Shown here: piece by piece, positions 1-9,106 of the stretch | Position numbering within the stretch: position 1 is the stretch's first letter | How the letters are laid out: each line of letters begins with the position of its first letter | Source: Agrobacterium rubi TR3 = NBRC 13261 | Lineage (GTDB): Bacteria; Pseudomonadota; Alphaproteobacteria; Rhizobiales; Rhizobiaceae | Direction: 5' to 3' | NCBI RefSeq assembly: GCF_000739935.1 | Contig: NZ_BBJU01000012.1 | Location: 124,001-188,000 of the forward strand | Length of the DNA: 64,000 bases | The notes under the pieces: generated by a model | Told to the model about the DNA's origin: nothing | What the model saw: only the letters and a program-made list of their open reading frames with translations | Database searches by the model: none | Translations under genes and position numbers: made by a program

Positions 1-468
1 GACCTTTGCCGTCAGCGCCACAGGGCCAGTGTCCAGCCCCTTTTCCATCTGCATCACCATCATGCCGGTTTCGGTATCGCCAGCCATAATCGCGCGCTGA
101 ATGGGGGCAGCGCCGCGCCAACGCGGAAGCAGCGAAGCGTGACCATTGTAGCAGCCAAGACGGGTGCCGTTCAAAATGTCTTCCGGCAACAGCAGGCCAT
201 AGGCGACGACGACCGCAACATCCGCATTGAAAGCCTTGAATTCCGCCCTGTCTTCTTCCGCTTTGAAATTCAGCGGCGTCAGCACAGGAATGCCGAGCAG
301 TTCTGCTGCCTGATGCACGGGTGATTTCTGGAGATCGAGCCCGCGGCGACCGCCGGGTCGGGGTGGCTGCGTGTAGACGGCGGCGATCTTGTGGCCCGCA
401 TCGACCAGCGCGCGTAGGGTGGGAACGGAAAATTCCGGCGTTCCCATGAAAATGATGCGCAGTGCCAT
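1..468 (-). CDS. fmt: Methionyl-tRNA formyltransferase, N-terminal part (cut by window edge)
   Basis: Transfers a formyl group from 10-formyl-THF to the methionine of initiator tRNA in the cytoplasm. The first 156 residues are visible. They begin [16 protein letters not shown], the usual start of the family, and contain the formyl-THF motif [13 protein letters not shown] near residues 129-141. The C-terminal tRNA-binding part lies outside the window. The ATG at 468 was read directly from the sequence, and no in-frame stop occurs up to the edge. It lies just downstream of def on the same strand, so the two are probably one operon, the classic def-fmt pair that adds and removes the N-formyl group. 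Confidence 0.95.
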   Translation of the reverse strand, partial: MALRIIFMGTPEFSVPTLRALVDAGHKIAAVYTQPPRPGGRRGLDLQKSPVHQAAELLGIPVLTPLNFKAEEDRAEFKAFNADVAVVVAYGLLLPEDILNGTRLGCYNGHASLLPRWRGAAPIQRAIMAGDTETGMMVMQMEKGLDTGPVALTAKV

Positions 469-519
469 GCTCGCCCCCTGCCCTGTCGCCCGATCTGCCA
501 ATGCTTGTAGACAGGCAGA

Positions 520-1032
520 TCAGATTTTTGCGCGGGCCGCTTTGGTGAATTTCTTGATGACCATATCCCGTTTCAGGCGGGAAATGTGGTCGATGAACAG
601 AACACCGTTGAGATGGTCCATTTCATGTTGCAGGCAGGTCGCCAAAAGGCCGTCGGCCTCCACCGTCTGCTTTTTGCCATCGCGATCGATATAGCCAACC
701 GTCAGCGAAGCCGGTCGCTCCACCTCGGCGTAATAGTCGGGGATGGACAGACAGCCCTCCTCATAGGCCGAGACATCGTCCGACACTTTGAGGATTTCCG
801 GGTTGATGAACACAACCGGATTGCGGTCTTCGTCTTCGCGCGAGATGTCGATGACCAGCATGCGGCGCGGCACGCCGATCTGGATTGCGGCAAGGCCGAT
901 GCCCGGCGCATCATACATCGTGTCCAGCATGTCGTCAGCCAGACGCGTGATCTCCGCATCCACCTGTTCGATGGGCTTGGATTGCTGGCGCAGCAGTGGA
1001 TCAGGCAAAATAATAAGAGGTTTGATCGTCAT
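520..1032 (-). CDS. def: Peptide deformylase
   Basis: Removes the formyl group from the N-terminus of nascent proteins, using a metal ion, usually Fe2+. At 170 residues it has all three family motifs: GIGLAAIQ (44-51), EGCLS (92-96, with metal-ligand Cys94) and HEMDH (136-140, two His ligands and the catalytic Glu). An in-frame ATG six codons upstream (1050) is possible. The ATG at 1032 was preferred because it has a GGGGA just upstream and matches the family start MTIKPLI. It is followed by fmt on the same strand and is divergent from rmuC. Confidence 0.96.
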   Translation of the reverse strand: MTIKPLIILPDPLLRQQSKPIEQVDAEITRLADDMLDTMYDAPGIGLAAIQIGVPRRMLVIDISREDEDRNPVVFINPEILKVSDDVSAYEEGCLSIPDYYAEVERPASLTVGYIDRDGKKQTVEADGLLATCLQHEMDHLNGVLFIDHISRLKRDMVIKKFTKAARAKI

Positions 1033-1182
1033 GGCTTCCCCATAACGCATCTCATCTTTGGAGGAAACAAAAAATAAAGGCCAATATTAGCGACATGAGC
1101 AGCGGCAAATGGGACTCATTTACGCCTCAGAAATGTTCTTGTTTTGATCTGACGAATCACACGAAATCTGTTAGATTTGGCT

Positions 1183-2379
1183 ATGAACATCGATCTTAAT
1201 GCGCTTGGTACGACAGCTTTCAGTCTCGGCAGCCTCCAGATATCGGTTGGCGCTCTCCTCGGCATTCTCATTGCAGGCTGTCTGGTGGCTGCGGCGTTCG
1301 TATGGCGCAAACCGCCAGCCAACGATCAATCACGTGACGAAATCACCGAGCTTCTCAGAACCCAGTCGGAACTGCATGGACGCATCGCCGCCATGACGGA
1401 AAGCCTCAGCGCCCGCCAGAACGAGATGAGCCAGACGCTGAACGACCGGCTGGATGGCATGTCGCAGCGCATCGGCACCACTTTGACGGAGCAGACCCGC
1501 TCGACGCACGAAAATCTCAGTAAATTGCAGGAACGCCTCGCCGTCATCGATGCCGCGCAAGGCAATATTCAGGATCTGGCCAAGGACGTCATCGGCCTAC
1601 AGGCCATTCTCAACAACAAGCAGACGCGCGGTGCCTTTGGCCAAGCACGTATGGAAGCGCTGATTGCCGACGCCCTGCCCTCGGGTTCATACAGTTTGCA
1701 GCCCACACTTTCGAACGGCTTTCGGCCTGATTGCACCATCAGAATGCCGAACAATGCACCGCCACTGGTCATCGACGCCAAGTTTCCGCTGGAAGCCTGG
1801 AATGCGCTGAAGGCCGACGATACGCCGGAGGCCAAACGCACCGCCACCCAGCAGTTCCGTCGCGATATGGAAGTGCATATCCGCGATGTCGCCGACAAGT
1901 ATCTGATCTCCGGCGAAACCCAGGACACCGCCTTTATCTTCGTGCCTTCGGAATCGATCTTTGCCGATATTCATCAACACTTCGAAAATCTGGTACAGCG
2001 CGCGCACCGGTCGCGCGTCGTTATCGTCTCGCCATCGCTGTTGATGCTATCGGTGCAGGTCATCCAGTCTGTGCTGAAAGACCAGCGCATGCGCGAACAG
2101 GCGCACCTCATTCAGGGTGAGGTCGCAATGCTGATGGACGATGTGCGGCGTCTGGACGAGCGGACGCGCAAATTGCAGGCGCATTTCGGGCTGGTGCAGA
2201 AGGACGTGGACATGATGCTGACCTCGTCCGACAAGGTCTTGGCACGTGGTATCAAGATCGAAAGCCTCGATTTCGCCCCGTCGCAAAAGGAAATTGCCCA
2301 TCTGGAGGCAGAACAGTTGCGGCGCATCGCGGATGTGCGCGCCGGTGCCACCAAGCTGAGGGTGGTTGACGACGAGTGA
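1183..2379 (+). CDS. rmuC: DNA recombination protein RmuC homologue
   Basis: RmuC proteins limit recombination at inverted repeats and are thought to be nuclease-like; the exact activity is not established. This 398-residue protein has one N-terminal membrane segment (about 18-41), a long charged alpha-helical, probably coiled-coil, stretch (about 50-140) and the conserved RmuC domain with its VIDAKFPLEAW segment. This architecture is typical of the family. A TTG two codons earlier (1177) is an alternative start; the ATG at 1183 was chosen although no strong ribosome site is visible. It is divergent from def and is followed 49 bp later by rbsK. Confidence 0.9.
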   Translation: MNIDLNALGTTAFSLGSLQISVGALLGILIAGCLVAAAFVWRKPPANDQSRDEITELLRTQSELHGRIAAMTESLSARQNEMSQTLNDRLDGMSQRIGTTLTEQTRSTHENLSKLQERLAVIDAAQGNIQDLAKDVIGLQAILNNKQTRGAFGQARMEALIADALPSGSYSLQPTLSNGFRPDCTIRMPNNAPPLVIDAKFPLEAWNALKADDTPEAKRTATQQFRRDMEVHIRDVADKYLISGETQDTAFIFVPSESIFADIHQHFENLVQRAHRSRVVIVSPSLLMLSVQVIQSVLKDQRMREQAHLIQGEVAMLMDDVRRLDERTRKLQAHFGLVQKDVDMMLTSSDKVLARGIKIESLDFAPSQKEIAHLEAEQLRRIADVRAGATKLRVVDDE

Positions 2380-2428
2380 TCCACTCGGCAAAGTCGCCTT
2401 CGTTTTTGCCCCTTATGGAATGACCCGC

Positions 2429-3328
2429 ATGATCACAGTTTTCGGCTCCATCAACATGGACCTCGTTGCCATTTCCGACCGCCTGCCCAAGCCAGGTGAA
2501 ACCGTGACCGGCAAGACCTTCTCCACCGCTGCCGGTGGCAAGGGCGCCAACCAGGCGCTGGCTGCGAAACGCGCCGGTGCCACAGTGAAAATGGCGGGTG
2601 CCGTTGGCGACGACGCCTTTGCAGCCCCGGCACTCACTCTGCTTCGCGATGCCAGAACCGATCTGTCACTGGTCAAGTCCGTTGCCGTGCCGACCGGAAC
2701 CGCCGTCATCCTGATCGGTGAGGGTGGGGAAAACATGATCTCTGTCATTCCCGCTGCCAATGGCGAGGTCTCGGGAGCCGATGCGGAACGAACTGTCTCA
2801 GAGATGACGGCAGGCGACATCCTGATGTTGCAATTCGAAATACCAGCCGAGGCCATCGAAGCAGCGTTGAAGGCCGCCAAGGCAAAGCGCGTCACCACGC
2901 TCATCAACACCGCGCCGCTGACATCCGAGGCGCAGCGCCTGTCGCGACTGGCGGATGTCGTCATTGCCAACGAAACCGAATTCGAATTGCTGATCGGCAA
3001 AAGCGGCCTGTCTTCCGATCAGCGGGAAAAGGAACTCGCCGCCCTTCACGACGAGACCGGCCAAACCCTCATTGTCACTCTGGGTGCCGAAGGGGTGATC
3101 GCCATCCGCAATGGCAAGCTCGTCAAGGCCAAGGGCCTGAAGATCGAGCCGGTCGATACGGTCGGTGCGGGCGATACGTTCTGCGGTTATCTAGCTGCGA
3201 GCCTCGATGCTGGCCTCGATTTCGAAGCAGCACTTCGCCGCGCCGCCGTTGCCGGTTCGCTGGCCTGCACACGCCCCGGTGCGCAGCCGTCCATTCCCGT
3301 CGCATCCGAGGTGGATGCGAAGCTCTGA
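2429..3328 (+). CDS. rbsK: Ribokinase (PfkB family)
   Basis: Phosphorylates D-ribose to ribose 5-phosphate with ATP. The 299-residue protein has the PfkB signature 1 motif GGKGANQ (36-42), which contacts the sugar, and signature 2 DTVGAGDTF (243-251), whose GAGD forms the anion hole and supplies the catalytic Asp249. The reading frame stays open upstream to 2366. The start at 2429 (MITVFGSINMD) matches the family and has a GGA at good spacing. An ATG at 2420 is the alternative. No ribose transporter is adjacent, so ribose here may come from nucleoside breakdown, which is an inference from the purine nucleoside phosphorylase operon elsewhere in the window. Confidence 0.9.
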   Translation: MITVFGSINMDLVAISDRLPKPGETVTGKTFSTAAGGKGANQALAAKRAGATVKMAGAVGDDAFAAPALTLLRDARTDLSLVKSVAVPTGTAVILIGEGGENMISVIPAANGEVSGADAERTVSEMTAGDILMLQFEIPAEAIEAALKAAKAKRVTTLINTAPLTSEAQRLSRLADVVIANETEFELLIGKSGLSSDQREKELAALHDETGQTLIVTLGAEGVIAIRNGKLVKAKGLKIEPVDTVGAGDTFCGYLAASLDAGLDFEAALRRAAVAGSLACTRPGAQPSIPVASEVDAKL

Positions 3329-3331
3329 AAA

Positions 3332-4048
3332 TCAGGTTCGGATGAAGGTGAGATAGGCGGAGCTGCGACCCTCGCGCTTCGCCTTGTTCTCGTAGCGCGT
3401 GCCCGGCCAAGTATCGAACGGCGTGTTCCAGTCGGCGGATGTCTGCGCCGTCCATTCGAACCCGCCATGGCTGGCGCAATGCTGTAGCGTCCAGTTGATG
3501 TAGGTATCGATATCCGAGGCGAAGCAGAATTTCGCTCCAGGCTTCAGCACACGATGAAACCGCGCCAGATTAACGTCTGACACGAAGCGACGCTTCCAGT
3601 GCTTCTTTTTCGGCCATGGGTCGGGATAGAGCAGATCGATATGGTCGATGCAGGCATCCGGCAGCCAGTCCAGCAGTTGCGTCGCGTCATCGTCATAGAG
3701 ACGGATGTTCATCAACTCGCGCTCTTTCACGCTGCCAAGAAGCTTTGCCATAGAGTTGACGAAGGGCTCGACGCCGATGAAACCGGTATCAGGGTTTTCG
3801 GAGGCACGGTGGATGAGATGCTCGCCACCGCCAAAGCCGATTTCGAGGCGGATGGTTTTCACATCGGCGGGAAACAGGGCCGCGAGATTTTGGGGCGGCT
3901 GAGTCTCAAGATCGACCTTCAGCAACGGCAATAGGTTTTCGATCGTATCGACCTGCTGGTTGCGCAGCGGCTTGCCCTTGCGCCGACCAAAAAACGCTTC
4001 CGTTGCGCGTGAACGCCTCTCTTCCGTCATTTCAACACTCTCAGACAA
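3332..4048 (-). CDS. trmB: tRNA (guanine-N7-)-methyltransferase
   Basis: Methylates N7 of G46 in the tRNA variable loop using SAM. The 238-residue protein carries the SAM-binding loop GFGGGEH (71-77) and the family signature [13 protein letters not shown] (142-154), which binds tRNA and substrate. The length is normal. It lies last in the long minus-strand block, directly after metK, the gene for the enzyme that makes its methyl donor. It converges with rbsK with only 3 bp between the stops. Confidence 0.95.
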   Translation of the reverse strand: MSESVEMTEERRSRATEAFFGRRKGKPLRNQQVDTIENLLPLLKVDLETQPPQNLAALFPADVKTIRLEIGFGGGEHLIHRASENPDTGFIGVEPFVNSMAKLLGSVKERELMNIRLYDDDATQLLDWLPDACIDHIDLLYPDPWPKKKHWKRRFVSDVNLARFHRVLKPGAKFCFASDIDTYINWTLQHCASHGGFEWTAQTSADWNTPFDTWPGTRYENKAKREGRSSAYLTFIRT

Positions 4049-4055
4049 AATGGAT

Positions 4056-4093
4056 AACCCGCACCGCGCCTGTTCAACTGCGCTGTGCGGGTT
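4056..4093 (-). terminator. Hairpin between metK and trmB
   Basis: A 9-bp perfect stem, AACCCGCAC with GTGCGGGTT, closes a loop that can pair further through GCGC. It sits just after the metK stop, before trmB. No T-run follows on the minus strand, so it may slow rather than stop transcription, or protect the metK mRNA 3' end. Confidence 0.45.
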
Positions 4094-4140
4094 TCAAAAC
4101 GTTCAGACCGTATCTCTCAATCGGTAGCGATTGACAAGCC

Positions 4141-5406
4141 TTATGCGGCTTTCAATGCATCCTTGAGAGGCTTGACCAGGTCCAGCTTCTCCCAGGAGAA
4201 GGAGCCGTCACGGCCAGCCTTGCGACCGAAATGGCCATAGGACGAGGTCTTGGCGTAGATCGGCTTGTTGAGATCGAGATGGCGACGAATGCCCGATGGC
4301 GAGAGGTCGATGACCTTGCGGATCGCGGCTTCGACTTCGTCTTCGCTCATCTTGCCGGTCTGGTGGAAATCGACATAGACCGACAGGGGCTGCGCAACGC
4401 CAATGGCGTAGGACAGCTGGATCGTGCAGCGTTCTGCCAATCCTGCGGCCACGACGTTCTTGGCAATGTAACGGGCAGCATATGCTGCGGAACGGTCGAC
4501 CTTGGTCGTGTCCTTGCCGGAGAATGCACCGCCGCCGTGAGGGGCTGCACCGCCGTAGGTGTCAACGATGATCTTGCGGCCTGTCAGGCCAGCGTCGCCG
4601 TCAGGACCACCGATTACAAACTTGCCTGTCGGGTTGATGTACCACTGGCAATCGTCGGCGATCTTCAATTCGCCCAGAGCTTCACGAATATAGGGCTCCA
4701 CGACGGAGCGGACCTTCTTGGAGTCCCAGCTGGCATCGAGATGCTGTGTGGAGAGCACGATGGAGACGGCCTCAGAAGCCTTGCCATCGACGTAACGCAC
4801 GGTCACCTGGCTCTTGGCGTCGGGGCCGAGCTTGGCTGCTTCGCCTTCGCCGCATTTGCGCGCGGTGGCCAGAAGCTGGAGAATGCGGTGCGAATAATAG
4901 ATCGGGGCCGGCATAAGGTCCGGCGTTTCCTTGCAGGCGTAACCGAACATGATGCCCTGGTCGCCAGCACCTTCGTCGCCCTGCTTGTCGGAGGCGTTGT
5001 CCACGCCCTGCGCAATGTCGGCAGACTGGGGGTGCAGCAGCACGTCGATCTTGGCCGTCTTCCAGTGGAAGCCGTCCTGCTCGTAGCCGATATCACGGAT
5101 GGCCTTGCGGGCGGCAGCCTTGAACTTGGCAGGATTGATGACGGGATGACCGCTCGCGTCCTTGAACACGGAGCCGTCTTTGTCCTTCTTCAACAGCGTG
5201 TCGGGAACACGCACTTCACCGGCGATGATCACGCGGTTCGTCGTGGCAAGCGTCTCGCAGGCGATGCGCACCGTCCAGGGATCAACCCCGGTCTTGGCGG
5301 CTTCGCGGTAGATCAGATCGACGATTTCATCGGAAATGCGGTCACAAACCTTGTCAGGGTGACCTTCAGCAACGGACTCGCTGGTGAATAGGTAATTGGC
5401 ACGCAT
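4141..5406 (-). CDS. metK: S-adenosylmethionine synthase
   Basis: Makes SAM from methionine and ATP in the cytoplasm. The 421-residue protein has the ATP-binding GHPDK (15-19), the hexapeptide GAGDQG (146-151) and the phosphate-binding GGGAFSGKD (291-299). It is longer than the E. coli enzyme (about 384 residues), as is usual in Rhizobiales. The ATG at 5406 is preceded by GAGGGGA, a strong ribosome site. A palindromic operator candidate lies about 70 bp upstream. It is co-directional with the regulator gene upstream but separated from it by a terminator, so it probably has its own promoter. Confidence 0.97.
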   Translation of the reverse strand: MRANYLFTSESVAEGHPDKVCDRISDEIVDLIYREAAKTGVDPWTVRIACETLATTNRVIIAGEVRVPDTLLKKDKDGSVFKDASGHPVINPAKFKAAARKAIRDIGYEQDGFHWKTAKIDVLLHPQSADIAQGVDNASDKQGDEGAGDQGIMFGYACKETPDLMPAPIYYSHRILQLLATARKCGEGEAAKLGPDAKSQVTVRYVDGKASEAVSIVLSTQHLDASWDSKKVRSVVEPYIREALGELKIADDCQWYINPTGKFVIGGPDGDAGLTGRKIIVDTYGGAAPHGGGAFSGKDTTKVDRSAAYAARYIAKNVVAAGLAERCTIQLSYAIGVAQPLSVYVDFHQTGKMSEDEVEAAIRKVIDLSPSGIRRHLDLNKPIYAKTSSYGHFGRKAGRDGSFSWEKLDLVKPLKDALKAA

Positions 5407-5474
5407 GCGGGATTCCCCTCAAAGAAACGGTCATCGTTGTTAGTCACATTGCTCGAAAAAAACAAGGACACAAC

Positions 5475-5496
5475 GACATAAATATATCTTTATATC
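5475..5496 (-). promoter_or_regulatory. 22-bp imperfect palindrome upstream of metK, candidate operator
   Basis: The site reads on the minus strand GATATAAAG ATAT ATTTATGTC with 18 of 22 positions symmetric. It lies about 70 bp before the metK start, in AT-rich DNA likely to overlap the promoter. Palindromes of this ATAAAGATAT type are expected for ArsR-like SAM- or SAH-responsive regulators (SahR/SamR) of the methionine cycle. That assignment is an inference from memory and was not searched. Confidence 0.55.
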
Positions 5497-5523
5497 GGAA
5501 TTCCTAAATCATCCTTACGCAAT

Positions 5524-5548
5524 AAAAAACGGCCCCGAAGGGCCGTTT
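5524..5548 (-). terminator. Rho-independent terminator of the PraR-like gene
   Basis: On the minus strand a 9-bp stem (AAACGGCCC / GGGCCGTTT, tetraloop TTCG) is followed by a T6 tract. It lies 28 bp after the stop of the HTH gene and before the metK regulatory region, so it should insulate the two. Confidence 0.88.
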
Positions 5549-5575
5549 GCAGTTCAGCAAAACTGTTTGGGCGGG

Positions 5576-5995
5576 TTATTCCGCGTCGCCTTCGGCGGCC
5601 AGCGCCTTGACGAGATCGACGATACGACGGCGAACCTTCGGGTCGTTGATCTTCACGAAGGCGCGGTTGAGCTGCAAACCTTCGGACGAAGACAGGAAGT
5701 CCACGACGTAGTTGGAGCTATTGGCTTCCGCCATGCCCGTGGCGCTGACGCCCTGGTCGCCCGGCGCATCTTCGAAGAAGAAGGAGACGGGAACGTTCAA
5801 AATACCGGAGATGTTCTGCAGGCGGCTGGCGCCGACGCGGTTCGTCCCTTTTTCGTATTTCTGAATCTGCTGGAAGGTAATGCCAAGGCTTTCGCCCAGC
5901 TTTTCCTGGCTCATACCCAGCATGGTACGACGGAGGCGAATTCGGCTCCCGACATGAATGTCAATCGGGTTCGGCTTTTTCTTGTTTTCTGTCAT
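5576..5995 (-). CDS. praR: XRE-family transcriptional regulator, PraR-like
   Basis: A 139-residue cytoplasmic DNA-binding protein with a Cro/C1-type helix-turn-helix at about residues 14-70 (SQEKLGESLGITFQQIQKYE is the recognisable core) and a short C-terminal tail. The sequence and its position upstream of metK match PraR, a regulator described in Azorhizobium and Rhizobium that controls symbiosis, biofilm and quorum-related genes. The name is assigned by recognition, not by search, and the regulon in this organism is unknown. Its own terminator follows. The 145 bp upstream probably hold its promoter, but no confident -35/-10 pair was seen. Confidence 0.8.
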   Translation of the reverse strand: MTENKKKPNPIDIHVGSRIRLRRTMLGMSQEKLGESLGITFQQIQKYEKGTNRVGASRLQNISGILNVPVSFFFEDAPGDQGVSATGMAEANSSNYVVDFLSSSEGLQLNRAFVKINDPKVRRRIVDLVKALAAEGDAE

Positions 5996-6140
5996 GTTAT
6001 TGTCCTGACATTCAAAAAATATTCGGTGTTAACCATCACACAGCGTCACAGCCCTGAACCACAGGATTGTCGCTACACGAAACATATCATGTGCGTTGTG
6101 CAACCTAACAAGAGCACTATGCAATTTTAGGGGTTTTTGG

Positions 6141-7730
6141 TCAATTCTTACGATCGAGCAAACCGAGCCGCGCAATTATCGCGATTACGAGTAACACGCC
6201 AAAGAACAACCAAAAGTGCATTTGTCTCATATCTGCGGTGATCACGCTAGTAGCCGCACCACCTAAAGTAGAATCGATTATTCCCATTTGACCGTAGTCC
6301 AGACCTGCGACAATTTGCCCCATAGGGTTTATTACGGCTGAAATGCCGGTATTGGCGGCGCGAATCACTGGAATTCCAGTTTCCACCGCGCGGATTCTGG
6401 CCTGCTGAAAATGCTGATAGGGACCCGGCGTATTGCCGAACCAGCCATCATTCGTGACGTTGACGATGGCCGCCGATGTGGCGATATCGTCGGGCACCTC
6501 GCCTGGAAAGATGATTTCGTAGCAGATGAAGGAATGCAGCTTCTTGCCCGATGGCAGCGTGATCGGGTTTCGGGTCACGGCCGGTGAAAAGCCACCCGGC
6601 AGGCTGATGAGATTGTTGATGCCGATTTTGCGCAGCACATCCTCGAACGGCACATATTCGCCGAACGGCACCAGATGGACCTTGTCGGTGGCACCGATGA
6701 TCTGGCCTTCACTGTCGATGGCATAAACGGAATTGTAATAGCGCGGCGCGATCCCCGCGCCCGCATCTTCCATCCGCACCGCACCGGTCAGCAGGATTTG
6801 ACCGTCTTCCAGCGTCTTAGCAATCTCGGCCAAGGCATCCGGGTTTTGCGTGAGAATGAAGGGAACCGATGTTTCCGGCCACACGATGATATCAGGGCGC
6901 TTATGGCCCGGCGATGGCGGCAAGGCAGACAGACGCAGATGCGTGTTGAAGATTTCGGTCCTGTCCTCATTGAGCATCTTCACCGATTGATCGATCCGCG
7001 GCTGGACGATCCTGACGGTCACATCGTCGGTCGCAGGCGGCAGCGGCTGGTGCAGCCGATAGGCACCGTAACCCAAATGAAACGCCATCATGACTGCTGC
7101 AATGGAGAGACCCGGCAGCATACCCTTTTTCGTGCCCAGCAGCGCCGGACTGGCGAACACGAAAACCGCCAGCATCGACATGCCGAAGATGCCGATGAGA
7201 TAGGAAGTCTGCATCATCATCGGGATCGGCATGATGCCGTAGCCCACCGTATTCCAGGGGAAACCCGTCAGGATGAAACTGCGTAGCCATTCGATCAGCC
7301 CGAAGGCCGCCGCCAATGCCGCGATCCGGCCCCAGCCATCCGACCACAACAGGTTGGCCAGCATCGTGGCGATGCCATAGAAAACGGCAAGGCAGGCGGG
7401 AAGACCTAAAATGGCGAGCGGCAGCGCCCAGGCAAACTCGTCGGCGTCCAGCAGCAACGCATTACCCAGCCACCACAGACCGGCGACGAAATAACCAAAG
7501 CCGAACAGCCAGCCGATGAGGAAGGTTTTCCAGCCGCGAGACCAGACGCCGCCATCGGGATGTCCCGTAGTGCCGTCGATCAGCCAGACAAGCAGCGTGA
7601 AGGACACGAACAGTGCGGCAAAGAAACCGACGGGAGGCAGGGCGAGCGCACCGAAGGCACCGGCAAGAACGGCGATGCATACTCGGCCAAAACCACTGCC
7701 CAACATGATTTTGCCCGCCAGTCGTTCCAT
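6141..7730 (-). CDS. lnt: Apolipoprotein N-acyltransferase
   Basis: Adds the third acyl chain to the N-terminal cysteine of lipoproteins in the inner membrane. The 529-residue protein has a hydrophobic N-terminal half with about six membrane spans, a carbon-nitrogen hydrolase domain from about residue 235, and a final membrane span at the C-terminus. The catalytic triad is visible as Glu286 (WPETS), Lys350 (TDKVHLVPFG) and Cys403 (ICYEIIFP). It follows corC on the same strand, the same order as in many proteobacteria (phoH-ybeY-corC-lnt). The lipoprotein signal peptidase lspA is elsewhere in this window. Confidence 0.96.
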   Translation of the reverse strand: MERLAGKIMLGSGFGRVCIAVLAGAFGALALPPVGFFAALFVSFTLLVWLIDGTTGHPDGGVWSRGWKTFLIGWLFGFGYFVAGLWWLGNALLLDADEFAWALPLAILGLPACLAVFYGIATMLANLLWSDGWGRIAALAAAFGLIEWLRSFILTGFPWNTVGYGIMPIPMMMQTSYLIGIFGMSMLAVFVFASPALLGTKKGMLPGLSIAAVMMAFHLGYGAYRLHQPLPPATDDVTVRIVQPRIDQSVKMLNEDRTEIFNTHLRLSALPPSPGHKRPDIIVWPETSVPFILTQNPDALAEIAKTLEDGQILLTGAVRMEDAGAGIAPRYYNSVYAIDSEGQIIGATDKVHLVPFGEYVPFEDVLRKIGINNLISLPGGFSPAVTRNPITLPSGKKLHSFICYEIIFPGEVPDDIATSAAIVNVTNDGWFGNTPGPYQHFQQARIRAVETGIPVIRAANTGISAVINPMGQIVAGLDYGQMGIIDSTLGGAATSVITADMRQMHFWLFFGVLLVIAIIARLGLLDRKN

Positions 7731-7848
7731 GCAGTCTCCACCTTATAACGAGGTACCGTCTAACACTCATGACCGGGGAAACGACACCGTCTGTTCAACG
7801 GGACTTACTGTAAAACACGCCACGCGTCCACTGCGCTCACCGCAGATG

Positions 7849-7882
7849 CTAGAGCGTTTCCTTGCCAATCGAATCGTTCTAG
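7849..7882. repeat. Short imperfect palindrome, probable dispersed intergenic repeat
   Basis: The 34-bp element begins CTAGAGCGTTTC and ends GAATCGTTCTAG; 10 of 12 arm positions are complementary. Elements with AGAGCGTTTC-like arms are, from memory, common between genes of Rhizobium and Agrobacterium. Only one copy is in this window, so the repeat status is an inference. Confidence 0.45.
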
Positions 7883-7890
7883 GTGCCTGA

Positions 7891-7934
7891 AACGACGAAG
7901 ACCGCAAGGCACAGCGCCTGCGGTCTTCGTCGTT
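7891..7934 (-). terminator. Long perfect hairpin downstream of corC
   Basis: Two 16-nt arms (AACGACGAAGACCGCA and its exact complement) flank a 12-nt loop, 18 bp after the corC stop. No T-run follows, so it may be a stability element or a factor-assisted terminator. It separates the corC group from lnt. Confidence 0.6.
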
Positions 7935-7952
7935 GAACCAAGCGTGATCCTT

Positions 7953-9089
7953 TTAGACCGGCGCGTTGTCCGCACGGCTGGATGGAGATGGCAGAGAGAG
8001 AACCACCTGGCTTGCCGCATTGGCAGGCGCCTGGTCGTCTTCGCCCTCGGAAGACTGATTGCGCACGATGCGAACGCCTTTGATGCGGCGCGAATCGGCA
8101 TCGAGAATGTGGAACTCGAAACCGGGAACGGCACGAACCACCTCGCCCTTGACCGGAATGCGGCCGAGCGCAAAGAAGATCAGCCCGCCCAGCGTATCGA
8201 TTTCCTCGATATGTTCGCGCACGTCGAAATCATGGCCAATCACTTCGGCGAGCTCCGTCAACTCGGCGCGGGCATCGGCAATCAGAACATCGTCCGACAC
8301 GCGCGAGAACATCGTCTCATCCTTGTCGTGTTCGTCGTCGATATCGCCGATCACCATTTCAACGATGTCTTCATGGCTGACGAGACCGTCGGTTCCGCCA
8401 TATTCATCGATGACGAGTGCCAGCTGGGTGCGCTGCGCCTGCATGGTCTTCAACAGGGTCGAGGCCAGCATGGAGGACGGCACGAAGAGAATTTTGCGCA
8501 CCAGACCGGCTTCCACGAGCGTCTTTTCCAGATCGACACGGGCCAGATCGAAATTCGCACGCGGCGATTTTGCCGCACGCGTTCCCTCGACGACTGCGGC
8601 ACGCGAACCTGCCCGGCGCTTGTTGCGGGCCTGCTTGCCGATAAACGACAGGAGATCGCGAATGTGGATCATGCCCTTGGGGTTATCCAGCGTCTCGTCA
8701 TACACAGGCATACGCGAACGACCGGTCTCTTCGAAGAGAATCATCGCTTCGCCGACGGTCATGTCCTGATCGAGCCCGTCGATATCGACGCGCGGGATCA
8801 TGATGTCTTCGACGCGCACTTCGCGGAAACGCAGGATATTGTTGAGCATCGCCCGTTCTTCGGGCGTAAAGGCGGCACCGATTTCGGTGTCGGTCATCAA
8901 TGCGTCGGTGATGTCTTCACGAAGACGCTCGCCCTGCGATGGCTTCAAGAGCCTCGAGATGCGGGACCAGATGCTGGCCCTGGGTTTGGCCTGATAGTCC
9001 TGACGTAAGGGACTACTGCCCTCCTCCGATGAGGATTGTTCCCCGGTGTCTTTGCCCTCGAGGGGCGGTCTTGCCGAATGTTCGTTCAT
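7953..9089 (-). CDS. CorC/HlyC-type CBS-domain protein
   Basis: A 378-residue protein with a linker rich in Ser and charged residues (1-80), two CBS domains (about 95-230, beginning IMIPRVDIDGLDQD) and a C-terminal CorC_HlyC transporter-associated domain (about 275-355). CBS pairs usually bind adenosine ligands. Family members such as CorC/YbeX are linked to Mg2+/Co2+ efflux and, in newer work, to ribosome-related functions. It lacks membrane spans and so is the cytoplasmic form. It follows ybeY, as ybeX does in E. coli. The precise role in this organism is not certain. Confidence 0.88.
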   Translation of the reverse strand: MNEHSARPPLEGKDTGEQSSSEEGSSPLRQDYQAKPRASIWSRISRLLKPSQGERLREDITDALMTDTEIGAAFTPEERAMLNNILRFREVRVEDIMIPRVDIDGLDQDMTVGEAMILFEETGRSRMPVYDETLDNPKGMIHIRDLLSFIGKQARNKRRAGSRAAVVEGTRAAKSPRANFDLARVDLEKTLVEAGLVRKILFVPSSMLASTLLKTMQAQRTQLALVIDEYGGTDGLVSHEDIVEMVIGDIDDEHDKDETMFSRVSDDVLIADARAELTELAEVIGHDFDVREHIEEIDTLGGLIFFALGRIPVKGEVVRAVPGFEFHILDADSRRIKGVRIVRNQSSEGEDDQAPANAASQVVLSLPSPSSRADNAPV

Positions 9090-9106
9090 GGTCCCAAACT
9101 GTTAAT

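Noticed and set aside
5407-5530. SAM riboswitch in front of metK
   Set aside because: No SAM-I or SAM-II type fold was recognised in the short AT-rich leader; a DNA palindrome explains the symmetry better.
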